Shown: positions 1 to 9,506, numbered from the stretch's first letter. The stretch: DNA of 64,000 nt from Arthrobacter citreus (GCF_009192745.1 NZ_VTFV01000003.1:587168-651167); one strand, 5' to 3'. A program made the numbers and translations. The notes: a model not told the origin generated them from the letters alone.

Positions 1-136
1 CCGCATTCAGTGCCCTGAACTGGTGCGGCGTGAGGTCAAACGGTGCCAGCTGCTTCATCCAGCGGCCGCGCAGGCCCCGGAAGGCAGCATGCATCAGTTC
101 GCCCAGGGCGGCGGAGTCAGCGTCGGGGTGCGGCAT
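1..136 (-). CDS. MarR-family regulator, N-terminal part (runs off window start)
   Basis: Only the first 45 codons lie inside the window. They start at ATG 136 and read MPHPDADSAALGELMHAAFR, followed by residues resembling the first helices of MarR proteins (LTPHQFRALNA, leading into the winged helix). The gene is divergent from a small membrane protein and an ABC exporter. A 20-bp element upstream of it (163-182) recurs upstream of the exporter, so local control of the exporter is likely. The assignment rests on a short fragment plus context. Confidence 0.7.
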   Translation of the reverse strand, partial: MPHPDADSAALGELMHAAFRGLRGRWMKQLAPFDLTPHQFRALNA

Positions 137-162
137 GTCTCCAGTCTAGCCATTCAATGCCT

Positions 163-182
163 AACCACACTGTGAGGTAGCC
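163..182. promoter_or_regulatory. Putative MarR operator, copy 1
   Basis: The pattern AACCACA, three bases, TGAGGTA, one base, CC lies between the divergent MarR gene and the small membrane gene. It recurs at 661-680 just before the ABC exporter; within the inner 18 bases, 14 match. Sharing between a MarR gene and its neighbouring exporter suggests a common regulator site. This is inference. Confidence 0.45.
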
Positions 183-254
183 GCCGTACTTGTGTGCGGA
201 GGTAGACTCCGGCAGACCAGCCAAACCCAGCCAACCGACTGAGGATAGGACACC

Positions 255-575
255 GTGCGAGAATTCGTGAAGCTCCCCCGGACGGTCTGGAGCATGGTTG
301 GGTTTACTATCGGGTGGCTGATCCCCGTGGGCATCATGCGGCTGGTCGAGGGCGACGCGCCGCGGCCGGTGGCAGTGGCTCTCCTCCTGTCCGGGATCGC
401 GCTGGCTCTGATTGCGTTCATTCATCGGGCCCAGTGGCGCTCCTCCGAGCGGCTTGCCGATAAACGACGGGAGGACGAGGAACGGCGCCGGCAGGCCCAG
501 GCCTACGAGAAAGAGATCGAAGCGCGCAAGAGGGAGTATGAGGCGTTTCGGCGCCGGAATAGCCCGGAGCCCTAG
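255..575 (+). CDS. Small membrane protein with charged C-terminal helix
   Basis: A 106-residue protein starting at GTG 255 behind GAGGATAGGA. Residues about 10-30 and 40-57 are hydrophobic and look like two membrane segments. The rest (about 60-106) is rich in Arg, Glu and Lys with heptad-like spacing, consistent with a cytoplasmic coiled coil. No family recognised. It sits between the MarR gene and the ABC exporter, so a link to that module is possible but unproven. Confidence 0.65.
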   Translation: MREFVKLPRTVWSMVGFTIGWLIPVGIMRLVEGDAPRPVAVALLLSGIALALIAFIHRAQWRSSERLADKRREDEERRRQAQAYEKEIEARKREYEAFRRRNSPEP

Positions 576-660
576 GCGGGACCGGCCGGCACAGGAAGCG
601 CCAGACTCAACCGGCACGGCGCTTTCTCGTTCTGTGACACCCCGCTCACATCTGCCCACC

Positions 661-680
661 AACCACATAATGAGGTAACC
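661..680. promoter_or_regulatory. Putative MarR operator, copy 2, before the ABC exporter
   Basis: Second copy of the AACCACA/TGAGGTA element. It overlaps a perfect inverted repeat GAGGT-A-ACCTC (672-682) and abuts an AT-rich TATATA (683-688) that could be the -10 box of the exporter gene. A repressor bound here would block transcription. Inferred from sequence. Confidence 0.45.
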
Positions 681-740
681 TCTATATATCGGGGCGACTG
701 ACGCCACCGCGCAGACCCGGATTCGCACAAGGAGGAACCT

Positions 741-2636
741 TTGGCCCCACCCAACACCCGTGAACGCCCAGGCGCCGGAATGCCTGAAGGGCCCGGAGCA
801 GTGCCCGGCACCTCCGGACCGGGCGGAGGAGGCGGCGGACGCGGACCTGCCCGCCTGAACCCGGCAGATAAGAAACAGCTGAACCGGCATCCGGTCAGCC
901 TGCGCCGCATCGCCGCACTGTTCGCACCGCACACGCGCGCGATCGCCGTCGTCGTGCTTCTGATCTCCGCAGCCTCGGTGGTCAACCTGGCCCAGCCATT
1001 CCTGGTACGAGCCGTCATCGATGACGCGCTGCCCAGCCAGGACCTGCGCCTGCTCGCCATCCTCACCGCCTCCATGGTTGGTGTAGCCGCCCTGACCAGC
1101 GTGATCGGCGTCGTCCAGACCTGGCTTGCCACCGCTATGGGCCAGCGGGTCATGCACACGCTGCGAACCAAACTCTTCACCCATCTGCAGGCGCAGTCGC
1201 TGGGTTTCTTCACCCGCACCCGCGGCGGCGAAGTCCAGTCCCGCCTCACGCACGACATCTCCGGCATGCAGTCCGTCGTCACCACCACCGCAACCGGAAT
1301 AGCCTCCAATCTGACCACCACTATCGCCACGGCCATCGCCATGGCGGCCCTCTCCCCCGGACTTAGCCTGATTTCGCTGGTTGTCCTGCCGCCGGCCATC
1401 TGGCTCTCCCGGCGCGTAGCCAAGCTCCGCCGGAGCATCACCGACGAACGGCAGCGCGAACTCGCAGCCCTGCACACACAGGTCGAGGAGGGCCTTTCCG
1501 TCTCCGGCGTCCGCCTCGCCAAGACCCTGGGCACCAGCCCGCGCGATGCCGAACGCTTCACCGCACGTTCGGAGAACCTCGTGGGGCTGGAACTGCGCAG
1601 CCAGCTCGCCGGCCGGTGGCGGATGGCAACGATGCAGATTGTCTTCGCCGCCATTCCCGCCGTCATCTACCTGGCCGCCGGCTTCCCGGCCACGAGCGGA
1701 GGCATGACGATCGGCACGCTGGTCGCCTTCACCGGCCTGCAGGCAGCGATCTTCCGGCCCATTATGGGCCTGCTGGACATCGGCGTGCAGTGGGTGACCG
1801 CCCTGGCCTTCTTCAGCCGGATCTTTGAGTACCTGGACCTGGAACCGCAGCTGAAGGCGCCTGAAAATCCGGTGCGGCTGGATCCGGACCGGGTCCGCGG
1901 CGAGGTCCGCATTGAGGACGTGGATTTTGCCTACGACGGCGGCGCCCCGGTTCTGCGCGGCATTCACCTGACGCTGGCGCCGGGAACAACCACCGCCTTG
2001 GTTGGCGCCACCGGCTCCGGCAAGTCCACCCTGGCCTCGCTGGTCCCCCGGCTGAACGACCCGGTTTCCGGGAAGGTGGCCATCGATGGCGTTGATGTAC
2101 GGGACATAGACCCTCAGGACCTGGCCCGCATAGTAGGCGTGGTGTCCCAGGAGACCTACCTGATACATGCCTCGGTGCGGGAGAACCTGCTTCTGGCCAA
2201 ACCCGATGCCTCCGATGAGGAACTGCTGAAGGCACTGGCTGCAGCGCAGATTGCAGACGCGATCGGCGCACTCCCGGAAGGCCTGGACACGCTGGTCGGC
2301 GCACGCGGCCACCGGTTCTCCGGCGGAGAACAGCAGCGCTTGGCCATTGCCCGGACCATCCTGCGCAATCCCCCTGTCCTGGTGCTCGACGAAGCCACCT
2401 CGGCCCTGGACAACACCACGGAAGCCCAGGTGCAGCGGGCACTGGAGCAGCTTTCGGCAGGACGAACAACCCTCACCATCGCCCATCGGCTCTCAACCGT
2501 GCAGAACGCAGACCTGGTGGTGGTGTTGGACGCCGGTCAGATCGTGGAGCAGGGAACACCGGCCGAACTGGCAGCGGCCAATGGACCGTTCGCCCGGCTG
2601 GCCGCACGGCGAGCCGAGGCAGGCGCACTGAGCTAG
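741..2636 (+). CDS. ABC transporter, fused permease and ATPase (exporter type)
   Basis: A 631-residue half-transporter of the multidrug/lipid exporter class. After a Gly/Pro-rich N-terminal tail (about 1-45), six membrane helices span about 65-340. The ATPase follows with Walker A GATGSGKST, signature FSGGEQQRLAIAR, Walker B VLVLDEATSALD and an AHRLST switch histidine. Translation starts at TTG 741, chosen for the AAGGAGGA just upstream. Half-transporters work as dimers in the membrane; substrate unknown. The MarR gene and shared operator suggest inducible drug or stress export. Confidence 0.9.
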   Translation: MAPPNTRERPGAGMPEGPGAVPGTSGPGGGGGGRGPARLNPADKKQLNRHPVSLRRIAALFAPHTRAIAVVVLLISAASVVNLAQPFLVRAVIDDALPSQDLRLLAILTASMVGVAALTSVIGVVQTWLATAMGQRVMHTLRTKLFTHLQAQSLGFFTRTRGGEVQSRLTHDISGMQSVVTTTATGIASNLTTTIATAIAMAALSPGLSLISLVVLPPAIWLSRRVAKLRRSITDERQRELAALHTQVEEGLSVSGVRLAKTLGTSPRDAERFTARSENLVGLELRSQLAGRWRMATMQIVFAAIPAVIYLAAGFPATSGGMTIGTLVAFTGLQAAIFRPIMGLLDIGVQWVTALAFFSRIFEYLDLEPQLKAPENPVRLDPDRVRGEVRIEDVDFAYDGGAPVLRGIHLTLAPGTTTALVGATGSGKSTLASLVPRLNDPVSGKVAIDGVDVRDIDPQDLARIVGVVSQETYLIHASVRENLLLAKPDASDEELLKALAAAQIADAIGALPEGLDTLVGARGHRFSGGEQQRLAIARTILRNPPVLVLDEATSALDNTTEAQVQRALEQLSAGRTTLTIAHRLSTVQNADLVVVLDAGQIVEQGTPAELAAANGPFARLAARRAEAGALS

Positions 2637-2642
2637 AACGCA

Positions 2643-2672
2643 AGAAGGCCAGCCCTGCTGGGCTGGCCTTCT
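2643..2672. terminator. Bidirectional terminator hairpin
   Basis: Perfect 13-bp stem (AGAAGGCCAGCCC with its complement) and a four-base loop TGCT, between the convergent ABC exporter and MarR/MFS operon. It has no strong T-run on the plus strand. Position and perfection suggest it stops transcription from both sides. Confidence 0.75.
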
Positions 2673-2697
2673 AAGGCGTTGGGCTCAGGGACGGAAG

Positions 2698-3210
2698 CTA
2701 GGCAGATTCCTGAAGCGCCGCCGTCGGGCCCGCCCGCTCGTGCCGTGTCAGGGACTCGCTGATCCCTGAGCGTCCGCCGCCCAGCCGGCCAAGGTACCCG
2801 GCGAAACGGTGGAGGTCCTCGGTGGACCATGAGCCGAGAACGGCCGGGTCAAGCATAATGCCGGTCTGCACGGCAGTAACCCGCTCCCTGGCGGACTCTG
2901 TCAGCTCCAGCACCCGGGCGCGCCCGTCGGCCGGGTCCGGCTGAATCTCGATCAGGCCCAGCGCCTGGAGCTGGCGTGACTGCCTGCTGATGACGCTCTT
3001 GTCCACCATAAGGAGCTCGGCAGCCGACCCGGAGTGCAGCGGCCCGCTCCGCTTGAGCAGCTGGAGCAGCTTCAAACCGAAGAGCGACAGGGACGGATCC
3101 ACGTTCCGGGCGGCCTCCCGCATCCTGGCACGCACAACCTCAGTGAGCAGGCGCAGGTTCTGCTCCACGTCACGCTGGGCCTGCTCGCGGGAGAGCTCCG
3201 GGGAACTCAT
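2698..3210 (-). CDS. MarR-family transcriptional regulator
   Basis: A 170-residue winged-helix regulator. Residues about 55-100 form the DNA-binding part (SAAELLMVDKSVISRQSRQL, then a wing with PDPADGRARVLELT). Its start codon overlaps the stop of the upstream MFS pump by 4 bp, so the two are co-translated. The GTTG-N7/8-CAAC repeats upstream of the pump are probable binding sites. MarR proteins usually repress the pump until a ligand binds; the ligand is unknown. Confidence 0.9.
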   Translation of the reverse strand: MSSPELSREQAQRDVEQNLRLLTEVVRARMREAARNVDPSLSLFGLKLLQLLKRSGPLHSGSAAELLMVDKSVISRQSRQLQALGLIEIQPDPADGRARVLELTESARERVTAVQTGIMLDPAVLGSWSTEDLHRFAGYLGRLGGGRSGISESLTRHERAGPTAALQESA

Positions 3211-5015
3211 TTCGCTAAGTTCTCCCCGCCCGGCTGGCCTGAGCGTGAGGCGGGATCAACAAGGCCAACAGAACCCGTTGCGGCGCCGGACAGCGCGTGT
3301 TCCGCGGCGTCGACCTCACGGGTGCTGACAGTCCGGGAGTTGCCGGCAGCATGGTCGGCAACGGAGGCCTCATGAGCGGCGGAAGCAGGCTCGCCCGCCT
3401 CGGCAGCCGCAGCCTTCTTGAGCTGCACGGCGTTCTGCCTGCCCAGGCTGGCGTTCGGAAGGAAAATCACGGCAACCAGGGTCACCACGGCCAGGGGAAC
3501 GCTGTACATAAACACGTGCCCGACGCCGACTCCGTAGGCGCTTTCCACCAGCGCCGCAATCGCGTCAGGCAGCTCGGAGATCTTGGGAATGGTGCCGCTG
3601 CCCAGGGCCGCCGCAGCGGCAGCCTGGTCGGCGGGAGCCAGGGCGCTGATGCCGTCCTTGATGTGCGTTGCCACGATGGTGCCGAGCACCGAACCGAGTA
3701 CGGACACGCCCACGGTGCCGCCGAGGCTGCGGAAGAACGTGACGGCACTGGTGGCCACACCAAGGTTCTTCACCTCGATCGAGTTCTGGACCACCAGTAC
3801 AAGGTTCTGCATCAGCATGCCCAGGCCCGCACCCAGGACCGCCATGTAGATTCCCACCAGCACGAGGCTGGTTTCATACGTCAGTGTGCCCAGCAGGATG
3901 GTTCCCAGCACGGTGAGCACGCCGCCGGAGATCATGATGGCTTTCCACTTGCCGGTCCGGCTGATGATGCCGCCAAAGAGGGTGGACGCGATCAGCAGGC
4001 CGGCCATCATGGGAATGGTCAGCAGGCCGGACTGCGTGGGCGTAGCGCCGCGGGCGAGCTGCATGTACTGGGCCAGGAACACCGAGGTGCCGAACATCGA
4101 AACGCCCACCGAGATGCTGGCCACCACGGCAAGGGTGAACGTGCGGTTCTTGAACATGGACAGCGGGATGATCGGTTCCGGGGACTTGAATTCCACCAGC
4201 ACCGCAGCAATCAGCAGGACTGCTGAACCGGCGACCATCAGGAAGGAAGCAAGGGAGGCCCACTCGAACTGGTTGCCCGCCAGGGTCACCCAGATCATCA
4301 GCAGCGATACGCCGCCGGCGATCAGCACGGCGCCAAGGTAGTCAATGTGCACCTTGCGCTTGGCATGCTTGGGCAGGTGCAGCGTGAGCTGCAGCAGGAT
4401 GATCGCGGCAATCGCCACCGGAAGCGCGATGAAGAAGTTCCAGCGCCAGCCAAAGGCATCAGTAACGACGCCGCCGAGCAGCGGTCCGCCGACCGTTCCC
4501 ACGGCCATGACAGCACCGAAAAGACCGGCGTACTTGCCTCGGTCGCGCGGGCTGATGATGTCCGCCATGATGATCTGGCTCAGCGCTGCGAGGCCGCCGG
4601 CACCCAAGCCCTGCAGCACGCGGAAGACAATGAGCGTTCCGGTGTCCTGCGAGAAACCGGCCAGCGCCGAACCGAGCACAAAGATGCCCAGCGCAAGCTG
4701 GATGAGGAGCTTGCGGTTAAACAGATCGGCGAACTTGCCCCACAGCGGCGTCGAGACAGTCGTCGCGAGCAGTGTGCCTGTCACCACCCAGGTGTACGCC
4801 GACTGGTCGCCGTCGAGGTCGGAGATAATCAGCGGCAGCGACGTGGACACCACGGTGCCGGCCAGGATGGAAACGAACATGCCCAAAAGCAGGCCGGACA
4901 GGGATTCAAGCACCTGGCGGTGCGTCATGGTTCCGTCGGGTGAAACGGTTCGCTTAGGCGCTTTCGGCTTCGTTTGCTTTTCGGGCTGTGTGGAGGGGTT
5001 AACTGCGGGCGGCAT
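3207..5015 (-). CDS. MFS drug efflux pump, DHA2 (EmrB/QacA) family
   Basis: A 602-residue proton-coupled exporter with about 14 membrane helices. The family features are visible: WVVTGTLLATTVSTPLWGKF early, then FRVLQGLGAGGLAALSQII and GVVTDAFGWRWNFFIALPV. A polar N-terminal tail (1-30) and a long Ala/Gly-rich C-terminal tail are cytoplasmic. It is first in an operon with the MarR gene (4-bp overlap) and divergent from the photolyase. Likely exports cationic or hydrophobic toxicants; substrate not predictable. Confidence 0.9.
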   Translation of the reverse strand: MPPAVNPSTQPEKQTKPKAPKRTVSPDGTMTHRQVLESLSGLLLGMFVSILAGTVVSTSLPLIISDLDGDQSAYTWVVTGTLLATTVSTPLWGKFADLFNRKLLIQLALGIFVLGSALAGFSQDTGTLIVFRVLQGLGAGGLAALSQIIMADIISPRDRGKYAGLFGAVMAVGTVGGPLLGGVVTDAFGWRWNFFIALPVAIAAIILLQLTLHLPKHAKRKVHIDYLGAVLIAGGVSLLMIWVTLAGNQFEWASLASFLMVAGSAVLLIAAVLVEFKSPEPIIPLSMFKNRTFTLAVVASISVGVSMFGTSVFLAQYMQLARGATPTQSGLLTIPMMAGLLIASTLFGGIISRTGKWKAIMISGGVLTVLGTILLGTLTYETSLVLVGIYMAVLGAGLGMLMQNLVLVVQNSIEVKNLGVATSAVTFFRSLGGTVGVSVLGSVLGTIVATHIKDGISALAPADQAAAAAALGSGTIPKISELPDAIAALVESAYGVGVGHVFMYSVPLAVVTLVAVIFLPNASLGRQNAVQLKKAAAAEAGEPASAAHEASVADHAAGNSRTVSTREVDAAEHALSGAATGSVGLVDPASRSGQPGGENLAK

Positions 5016-5030
5016 CGGACTCCTGCTGAT

Positions 5031-5072
5031 AGTTGATTAAGGTCAACTATACAACTGGTTGCCTTAGACAAC
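5031..5072. promoter_or_regulatory. MarR-type operator cluster before the MFS/MarR operon
   Basis: Two GTTG...CAAC inverted repeats. AGTTGA-TTAAGG-TCAACT is at 5031-5048, and GTTG-CCTTAGA-CAAC is at 5058-5072. Both have TAAGG (or its complement) in the centre. CAAC-TG-GTTG (5052-5061) bridges them. A minus-strand TATAGT (5051-5046) with a weak TAGTTG 17 bp upstream would place the promoter inside the cluster, as expected for autorepression. Confidence 0.6.
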
Positions 5073-5194
5073 TAGTTTCGTGCCGAAGAACACACCCCGG
5101 CGCCAAAGACCGCGTGGCGCGGAAGACTCCGCAGCCATGCCCTGGCGCGGGTAGGGTCGTAATACCCGGCCTTCCCGAGGAGAGGACCCTGCCC

Positions 5195-6613
5195 GTGGTC
5201 TCCATTGCCTGGTTCCGCGACGACCTGCGCACGGCGGACAACCCTGCCCTGCTGGCAGCGGCCCACGACGGCGGCGCGGTGGCGCTGTATGTGCTGGACG
5301 AGGAATCCCCCGGCATCCGCCCACTGGGCTCGGCGGCCAAATGGTGGCTGCACCATGCCCTGGCAACCTTGAAGGACGACCTTCATTCCCTGGGCATTCC
5401 CCTGGTGCTTCTGCGCGGACCCGCAAGCCAGGCGGTTCCGGCCTTCGTCAACGAATCCGGCGCCGGCAGCATCTACTGGAACCGGCGCTACGGCGGACCG
5501 GAGCGCCGGGTGGACGCCACGGTCAAGGAATGGGCGGCCGGAGCGGACGTTCATGCGGAGAGCTTCCAGGCTTCCCTGCTGCACGAACCGTGGACCGTCA
5601 GCACGGGACAGGGTGGCCCCTACCGGGTCTTCACCCCGTTCTGGCGTGCTCTTTCCGCCCAGGACTTCCGTGCCCCGCTGGACGCCCCCGCCGAAGCCGG
5701 CCGGCCGCCGTCGGGCCTGCCGGCTGGCGATGACCTAGAAAGCTGGGACCTGATGCCAAAGCACCCCGACTGGTCCGCCGGACTGGCGGAGGCCTGGACT
5801 CCGGGCGAAGAGGCCGGCCTGAGTGCGCTCGAGGACTTCCTGGCCGGCCCGGTGCAGGATTACGACGACGGCCGCGACGGGCCCGCGAAACCCGGAACCA
5901 GCTGCCTCTCCCCCTACCTGAGATGGGGTCACGTCAGTCCGTTCCAGGTCTGGCATGCGCTTTCCCGGGTACGCGGGACCGGACCGGGACCGGATGTGTT
6001 CGGCACGGAGATTGGCTGGCGTGAGTTCTGCTGGCACCAGCTCTTCCACAACCCCGACCTGGCTACACAGAATCTGCGTCCCGCCTTCGACGGATTCCCC
6101 TGGGAACACCCGCGGGGTGCTGGACCGCAGACCCCTTCCGTGCTGCGCGGACCCGGGCTGGACGCACCGGCGGAGTCCCGGCCGGAGAGCCTGGAGCCGC
6201 TGGATGCATGGAAGGCCGGACTAACCGGAATTCCACTGGTGGACGCCGGCCAGCGGCAGCTTTGGCACATGGGCTGGATGCACAACCGGGTACGGATGGT
6301 GGCCGCGAGCTTCCTGATCAAGAACCTGGGCATCCACTGGCGGGTCGGTGAAGAGTGGTTCTGGGAAACCCTGGTGGACGCAGACCCCGCGAGCAACCCG
6401 GCAAACTGGCAGTGGGTTGCCGGATCCGGCGCGGACGCCGCGCCGTTCTTCCGCATCTTCAACCCGGAGACCCAAGCAAAGCGCTTTGATCCGGACGGTG
6501 CCTACATCTCCCGCTGGGTACCCGATGCCCTGGTCCCGGGCTACCCTGAGCCGCTGGTGGACCTGAAGGAATCACGGCGGCATGCTCTGGACGCCTACGA
6601 GAGCATCCGCTGA
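5195..6613 (+). CDS. phrB: Deoxyribodipyrimidine photo-lyase (cryptochrome/photolyase family)
   Basis: About 472 residues. The N-terminal Rossmann domain begins VSIAWFRDDLRTADNPALL and binds the antenna chromophore. The C-terminal FAD domain contains GHVSPFQVWHAL, GWREFCWHQLF, WHMGWMHNRVRM and ASNPANWQWVAGSG. It repairs UV-induced pyrimidine dimers with blue light. The start is GTG 5195 behind GAGGAGAGGA. An in-frame ATG at 5033 would put non-conserved residues and the MFS operator in front, so it is rejected. Divergent from the MFS pump. Confidence 0.93.
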   Translation: MVSIAWFRDDLRTADNPALLAAAHDGGAVALYVLDEESPGIRPLGSAAKWWLHHALATLKDDLHSLGIPLVLLRGPASQAVPAFVNESGAGSIYWNRRYGGPERRVDATVKEWAAGADVHAESFQASLLHEPWTVSTGQGGPYRVFTPFWRALSAQDFRAPLDAPAEAGRPPSGLPAGDDLESWDLMPKHPDWSAGLAEAWTPGEEAGLSALEDFLAGPVQDYDDGRDGPAKPGTSCLSPYLRWGHVSPFQVWHALSRVRGTGPGPDVFGTEIGWREFCWHQLFHNPDLATQNLRPAFDGFPWEHPRGAGPQTPSVLRGPGLDAPAESRPESLEPLDAWKAGLTGIPLVDAGQRQLWHMGWMHNRVRMVAASFLIKNLGIHWRVGEEWFWETLVDADPASNPANWQWVAGSGADAAPFFRIFNPETQAKRFDPDGAYISRWVPDALVPGYPEPLVDLKESRRHALDAYESIR

Positions 6614-6614
6614 C

Positions 6615-7685
6615 TCACTGAGCCAGGGCGGCAATCACGGCGTCCGTGACCTCCTGTGTTCCGGCTGCGCCCCCGACGTCGCGGGTCTTGGGGCCCGACG
6701 CCGCTACGGACCCGATCGCCGCCTCCAGCCTGCGGGCCTCACCGGGAAGACCCAGGTGGTCCAGCATCAGGGCGGCGCTGGCAATAGCTCCGACGGGATT
6801 ACTGATCCCTCGTCCGGCAATGTCCGGAGCGGAGCCGTGGACCGGCTCGAACATTGACGGGAACCGCCGCTCCGGGTTCAGGTTGGCGCTGGCGGCAAGG
6901 CCCAGGCTGCCCGCCAGCGCAGATCCCAGGTCAGAGAGAATGTCCGCGAACAGGTTCGAGGCCACCACCACGGAGAGGCTCTGCGGGGCCAGGACAAACC
7001 GGGCACTCATCGCATCCACCAGCACACTCTCGGTTTCGACGTCCGGGTAGTCCGCTGCGACTCGGCGGAACACTTCGTCCCACAGCACCATGCCGTACTG
7101 CTGGGCGTTGGACTTGGTTACGGAGGACACTTTCCGAACCTGACGGGTCAGTGCCAGCTCAAACGCAAACCGGATGATCCGCTCGCACCCGGCTTCGGTG
7201 AACAGGGCTGTCTGGACTGCCACCTCGCTGCCCGGGCCCCGGCCTGAAAGGTTGCGGCCGCCCAGACCGGCGTACTCCCCTTCCGAGTTTTCCCGCACCA
7301 CAATCCAGTCCAGCGCCGAAGTATCCCTGCGCAGCGGAGACTCGATGCCCGCCAGGAACCTTACCGGCCGGATGTTCGCCCACTGGTCGAAGTTCTGGGT
7401 GATATTCAGGCGCAGGCCCCACAGGCTGGTGTGGTCCGGTACGTTCTCCCAGCCCACGGCACCAAAGTAGACAGCGTCGCAGTCCTGCAGTTTCTCCAGT
7501 CCCTTCGGATCCATCATCACTCCGTGCTCGGCATAGTAGGCGCTCCCCCAGGGGTACTCGATCCAGTCGAATCCGAATCCGCCGGAGCTACCGGCCAACG
7601 CCTCGAGTACCTGCTGTCCGGCACCGATAACCTCTGCTCCAATCCCGTCACCGGGAATCACTGCGATTCGAAGCCTGCGTTCCAT
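6615..7685 (-). CDS. Tartrate/D-malate dehydrogenase family (isocitrate/isopropylmalate superfamily)
   Basis: A 356-residue NAD-dependent beta-decarboxylating dehydrogenase. It has the superfamily start RIAVIPGDGIGAEV and the cofactor-loop signature NLFADILSDLGSALAGSLG. It carries the tartrate/D-malate subgroup motif WENVPDHTSLWGLRLNITQ and IVVRENSEGEYAG. It probably oxidises and decarboxylates D-malate, tartrate or a related 2-hydroxyacid. ATG 7685 was chosen because GAGAGGG precedes it. Divergent from a dicarboxylate transporter, which supports a catabolic role; leuB is less likely given these motifs. Confidence 0.85.
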   Translation of the reverse strand: MERRLRIAVIPGDGIGAEVIGAGQQVLEALAGSSGGFGFDWIEYPWGSAYYAEHGVMMDPKGLEKLQDCDAVYFGAVGWENVPDHTSLWGLRLNITQNFDQWANIRPVRFLAGIESPLRRDTSALDWIVVRENSEGEYAGLGGRNLSGRGPGSEVAVQTALFTEAGCERIIRFAFELALTRQVRKVSSVTKSNAQQYGMVLWDEVFRRVAADYPDVETESVLVDAMSARFVLAPQSLSVVVASNLFADILSDLGSALAGSLGLAASANLNPERRFPSMFEPVHGSAPDIAGRGISNPVGAIASAALMLDHLGLPGEARRLEAAIGSVAASGPKTRDVGGAAGTQEVTDAVIAALAQ

Positions 7686-7876
7686 CTGCCCTCTCCCCTC
7701 GTCGCTGCGCCGGCGCTGCCGTCCAGCCCCTGGACCGGGGAGCCTATCCGACGCCGGGCCCCGGCGCGGAAGTTCCTTGCTTCCCGACGGACATACGGCC
7801 CGCTGCCCTTTCGGCAGGCACGGGGACCCGGCTATTTTTGGCTGGACATCACCCGCTCCGGCCAATGGAGGCAAGG

Positions 7877-9480
7877 ATGTCCCAGGATCTCTCCCCCTCG
7901 AGGACGGGCGGCGGGCAGCCGGCCCGCACCGACGTCGAAGCGGCGCTGCTCGGCGGACGCACCTTCCGAACCCTCAGCGAACAAACACTCTCTCCCCGTG
8001 AGGAGCGGTTTGAGCGGACCAGGCAGACCATCGGTTTCTTCCTTGCCCCTGCGGTCACCATCATCTTCGCCCTCTGGCCCTCGGACATGGACTCCACCCA
8101 GCAGCTGCTCGCCGCGATCCTGCTCGGCGTCATCGTTCTGTGGATCTGCGAGCCCGTGCCAATCCCGATCGGCGGGCTGATTGGAGTTGCCGCCGTCGTC
8201 ATTTTGGGTGTTGCGCCGTCCACTGCGGTCCTGGCGCCCTTCGGATCCACCACCATCTTCACTTTCATTGGCGCGTTCATCCTGGCGCAGGCAATGCTCA
8301 AGCACGGCCTGGCGCAGCGTCTGGCGTTCGCCGTACTGTCGCTGCCCCGGCGTCGGGCGTTCCACCTACCGCGTGATCATCGCCTTCGGCGCGATTACCT
8401 GCCTGCTCTCGGCCTTTGTTTCCAACACCGCCACGGTCGCGATGCTGCTGCCGACGGCGCTGGGCATCCTGGTGGTCATCGCCAAGCTGATGCAGGACCG
8501 CGGCGAGGTGAAGCCCGACTTTGATCCCCTGCGGCTGCGCGTGGGGGCCGCACTCATGCTGATGCTGGCCTACGGGGCGAGCGTTGGCGGACTGCTGACC
8601 CCGGTTGGCTCGCCGCCGAACCTGATTGGCCGCGGCTTAATCGAGGAAGCCACCGGGGAGCGGATCTCCTTCGCGCAGTGGATGGCTGCAGCCGCACCCT
8701 TGTGCCTGGGCATGTTCCTCATCCTGGCACTGGTGATGTTCCTGCTGAACCGTCCAGAGGTCCGCCGGATCGAGGGTGTTGAGGAGTACATCCGCGAGCA
8801 GAAAGCCGAACACGGCAAGATGAGCCGGGCAGAGGTCAACACGCTCGTGGCGTTCGGAACAACCGTTGTGCTCTGGCTGACCCCGGCAGTGGCATCGCTC
8901 GTGGCCGGAACGGATTCAGAAGTCTACGCGTTCCTGGACGACCGCCTGGATGAAGGGATCGTGGCGGTACTAGGGGCGTCGCTCCTGTTCATCCTTCCCA
9001 CCAACTGGAAGGAACGGAAAGCAACCCTGACATGGACCGATGCTGCCAAGATCGACTGGGGAACCATCCTGCTCTTCGGCACCGGAATCATTTTTGGCGC
9101 GCTGCTGGCAGAGACCGGGCTCGCCGAGACCATTGGCAACGCCGCGTCGGACAGCTTGGGGATTACCAGCATCGTTGCGATCACGGCCTTCTCCACGCTC
9201 CTGGCGATCCTGATTTCGGAGACCACCAGCAATACCGCCTCCGCCGCCGTCGTGGTTCCCATTGTCATACCGCTGTGCACCGCCATGGGACTGGACCCGT
9301 TTGTTCCGGCCCTGGCTGCCACCTTCGCAGCGTCTTTCGGCTTTATGCTCCCGGTCTCCACACCGCAGAACGCGATTGTGTACGGGTCCGGTGCCGTCCC
9401 GATCATCCGCATGATCCGCACCGGCCTGGTATTCGACATTCTTGGGGCGGCGCTGATCATCGCGCTGCTGCCGCTCATGG

Positions 9481-9506
<26 letters not shown>
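7877..9506 (+). pseudogene. DASS/SLC13-type dicarboxylate transporter with a frameshift
   Basis: The sequence encodes a sodium/dicarboxylate symporter of about 542 residues, but in two frames. The first begins at ATG 7877 (GGAGGCAAGG upstream). The switch is at a CCCC run (8345-8348): dropping one C joins AVLSLP to GVGRSTYRVIIAFGAI. Both SNT signatures lie in the second frame, FVSNTATVAMLL and ETTSNTASAAVVVPIV. As written, translation would stop within the helices at 8524. Could be a real mutation or a base-calling error. Divergent from the tartrate/malate-type dehydrogenase. Confidence 0.85.

Noticed and set aside
117..2486. 789-codon open frame on the minus strand
   Set aside because: It is antisense to the ABC exporter with clear Walker motifs; the translation is low-complexity Gly/Gln/Arg and lacks a ribosome site. 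A G+C-rich shadow frame.
5033..5194. Upstream ATG start for the photolyase
   Set aside because: It would add 54 residues unlike photolyases and read through the pump operator. GTG 5195 has a proper ribosome site.
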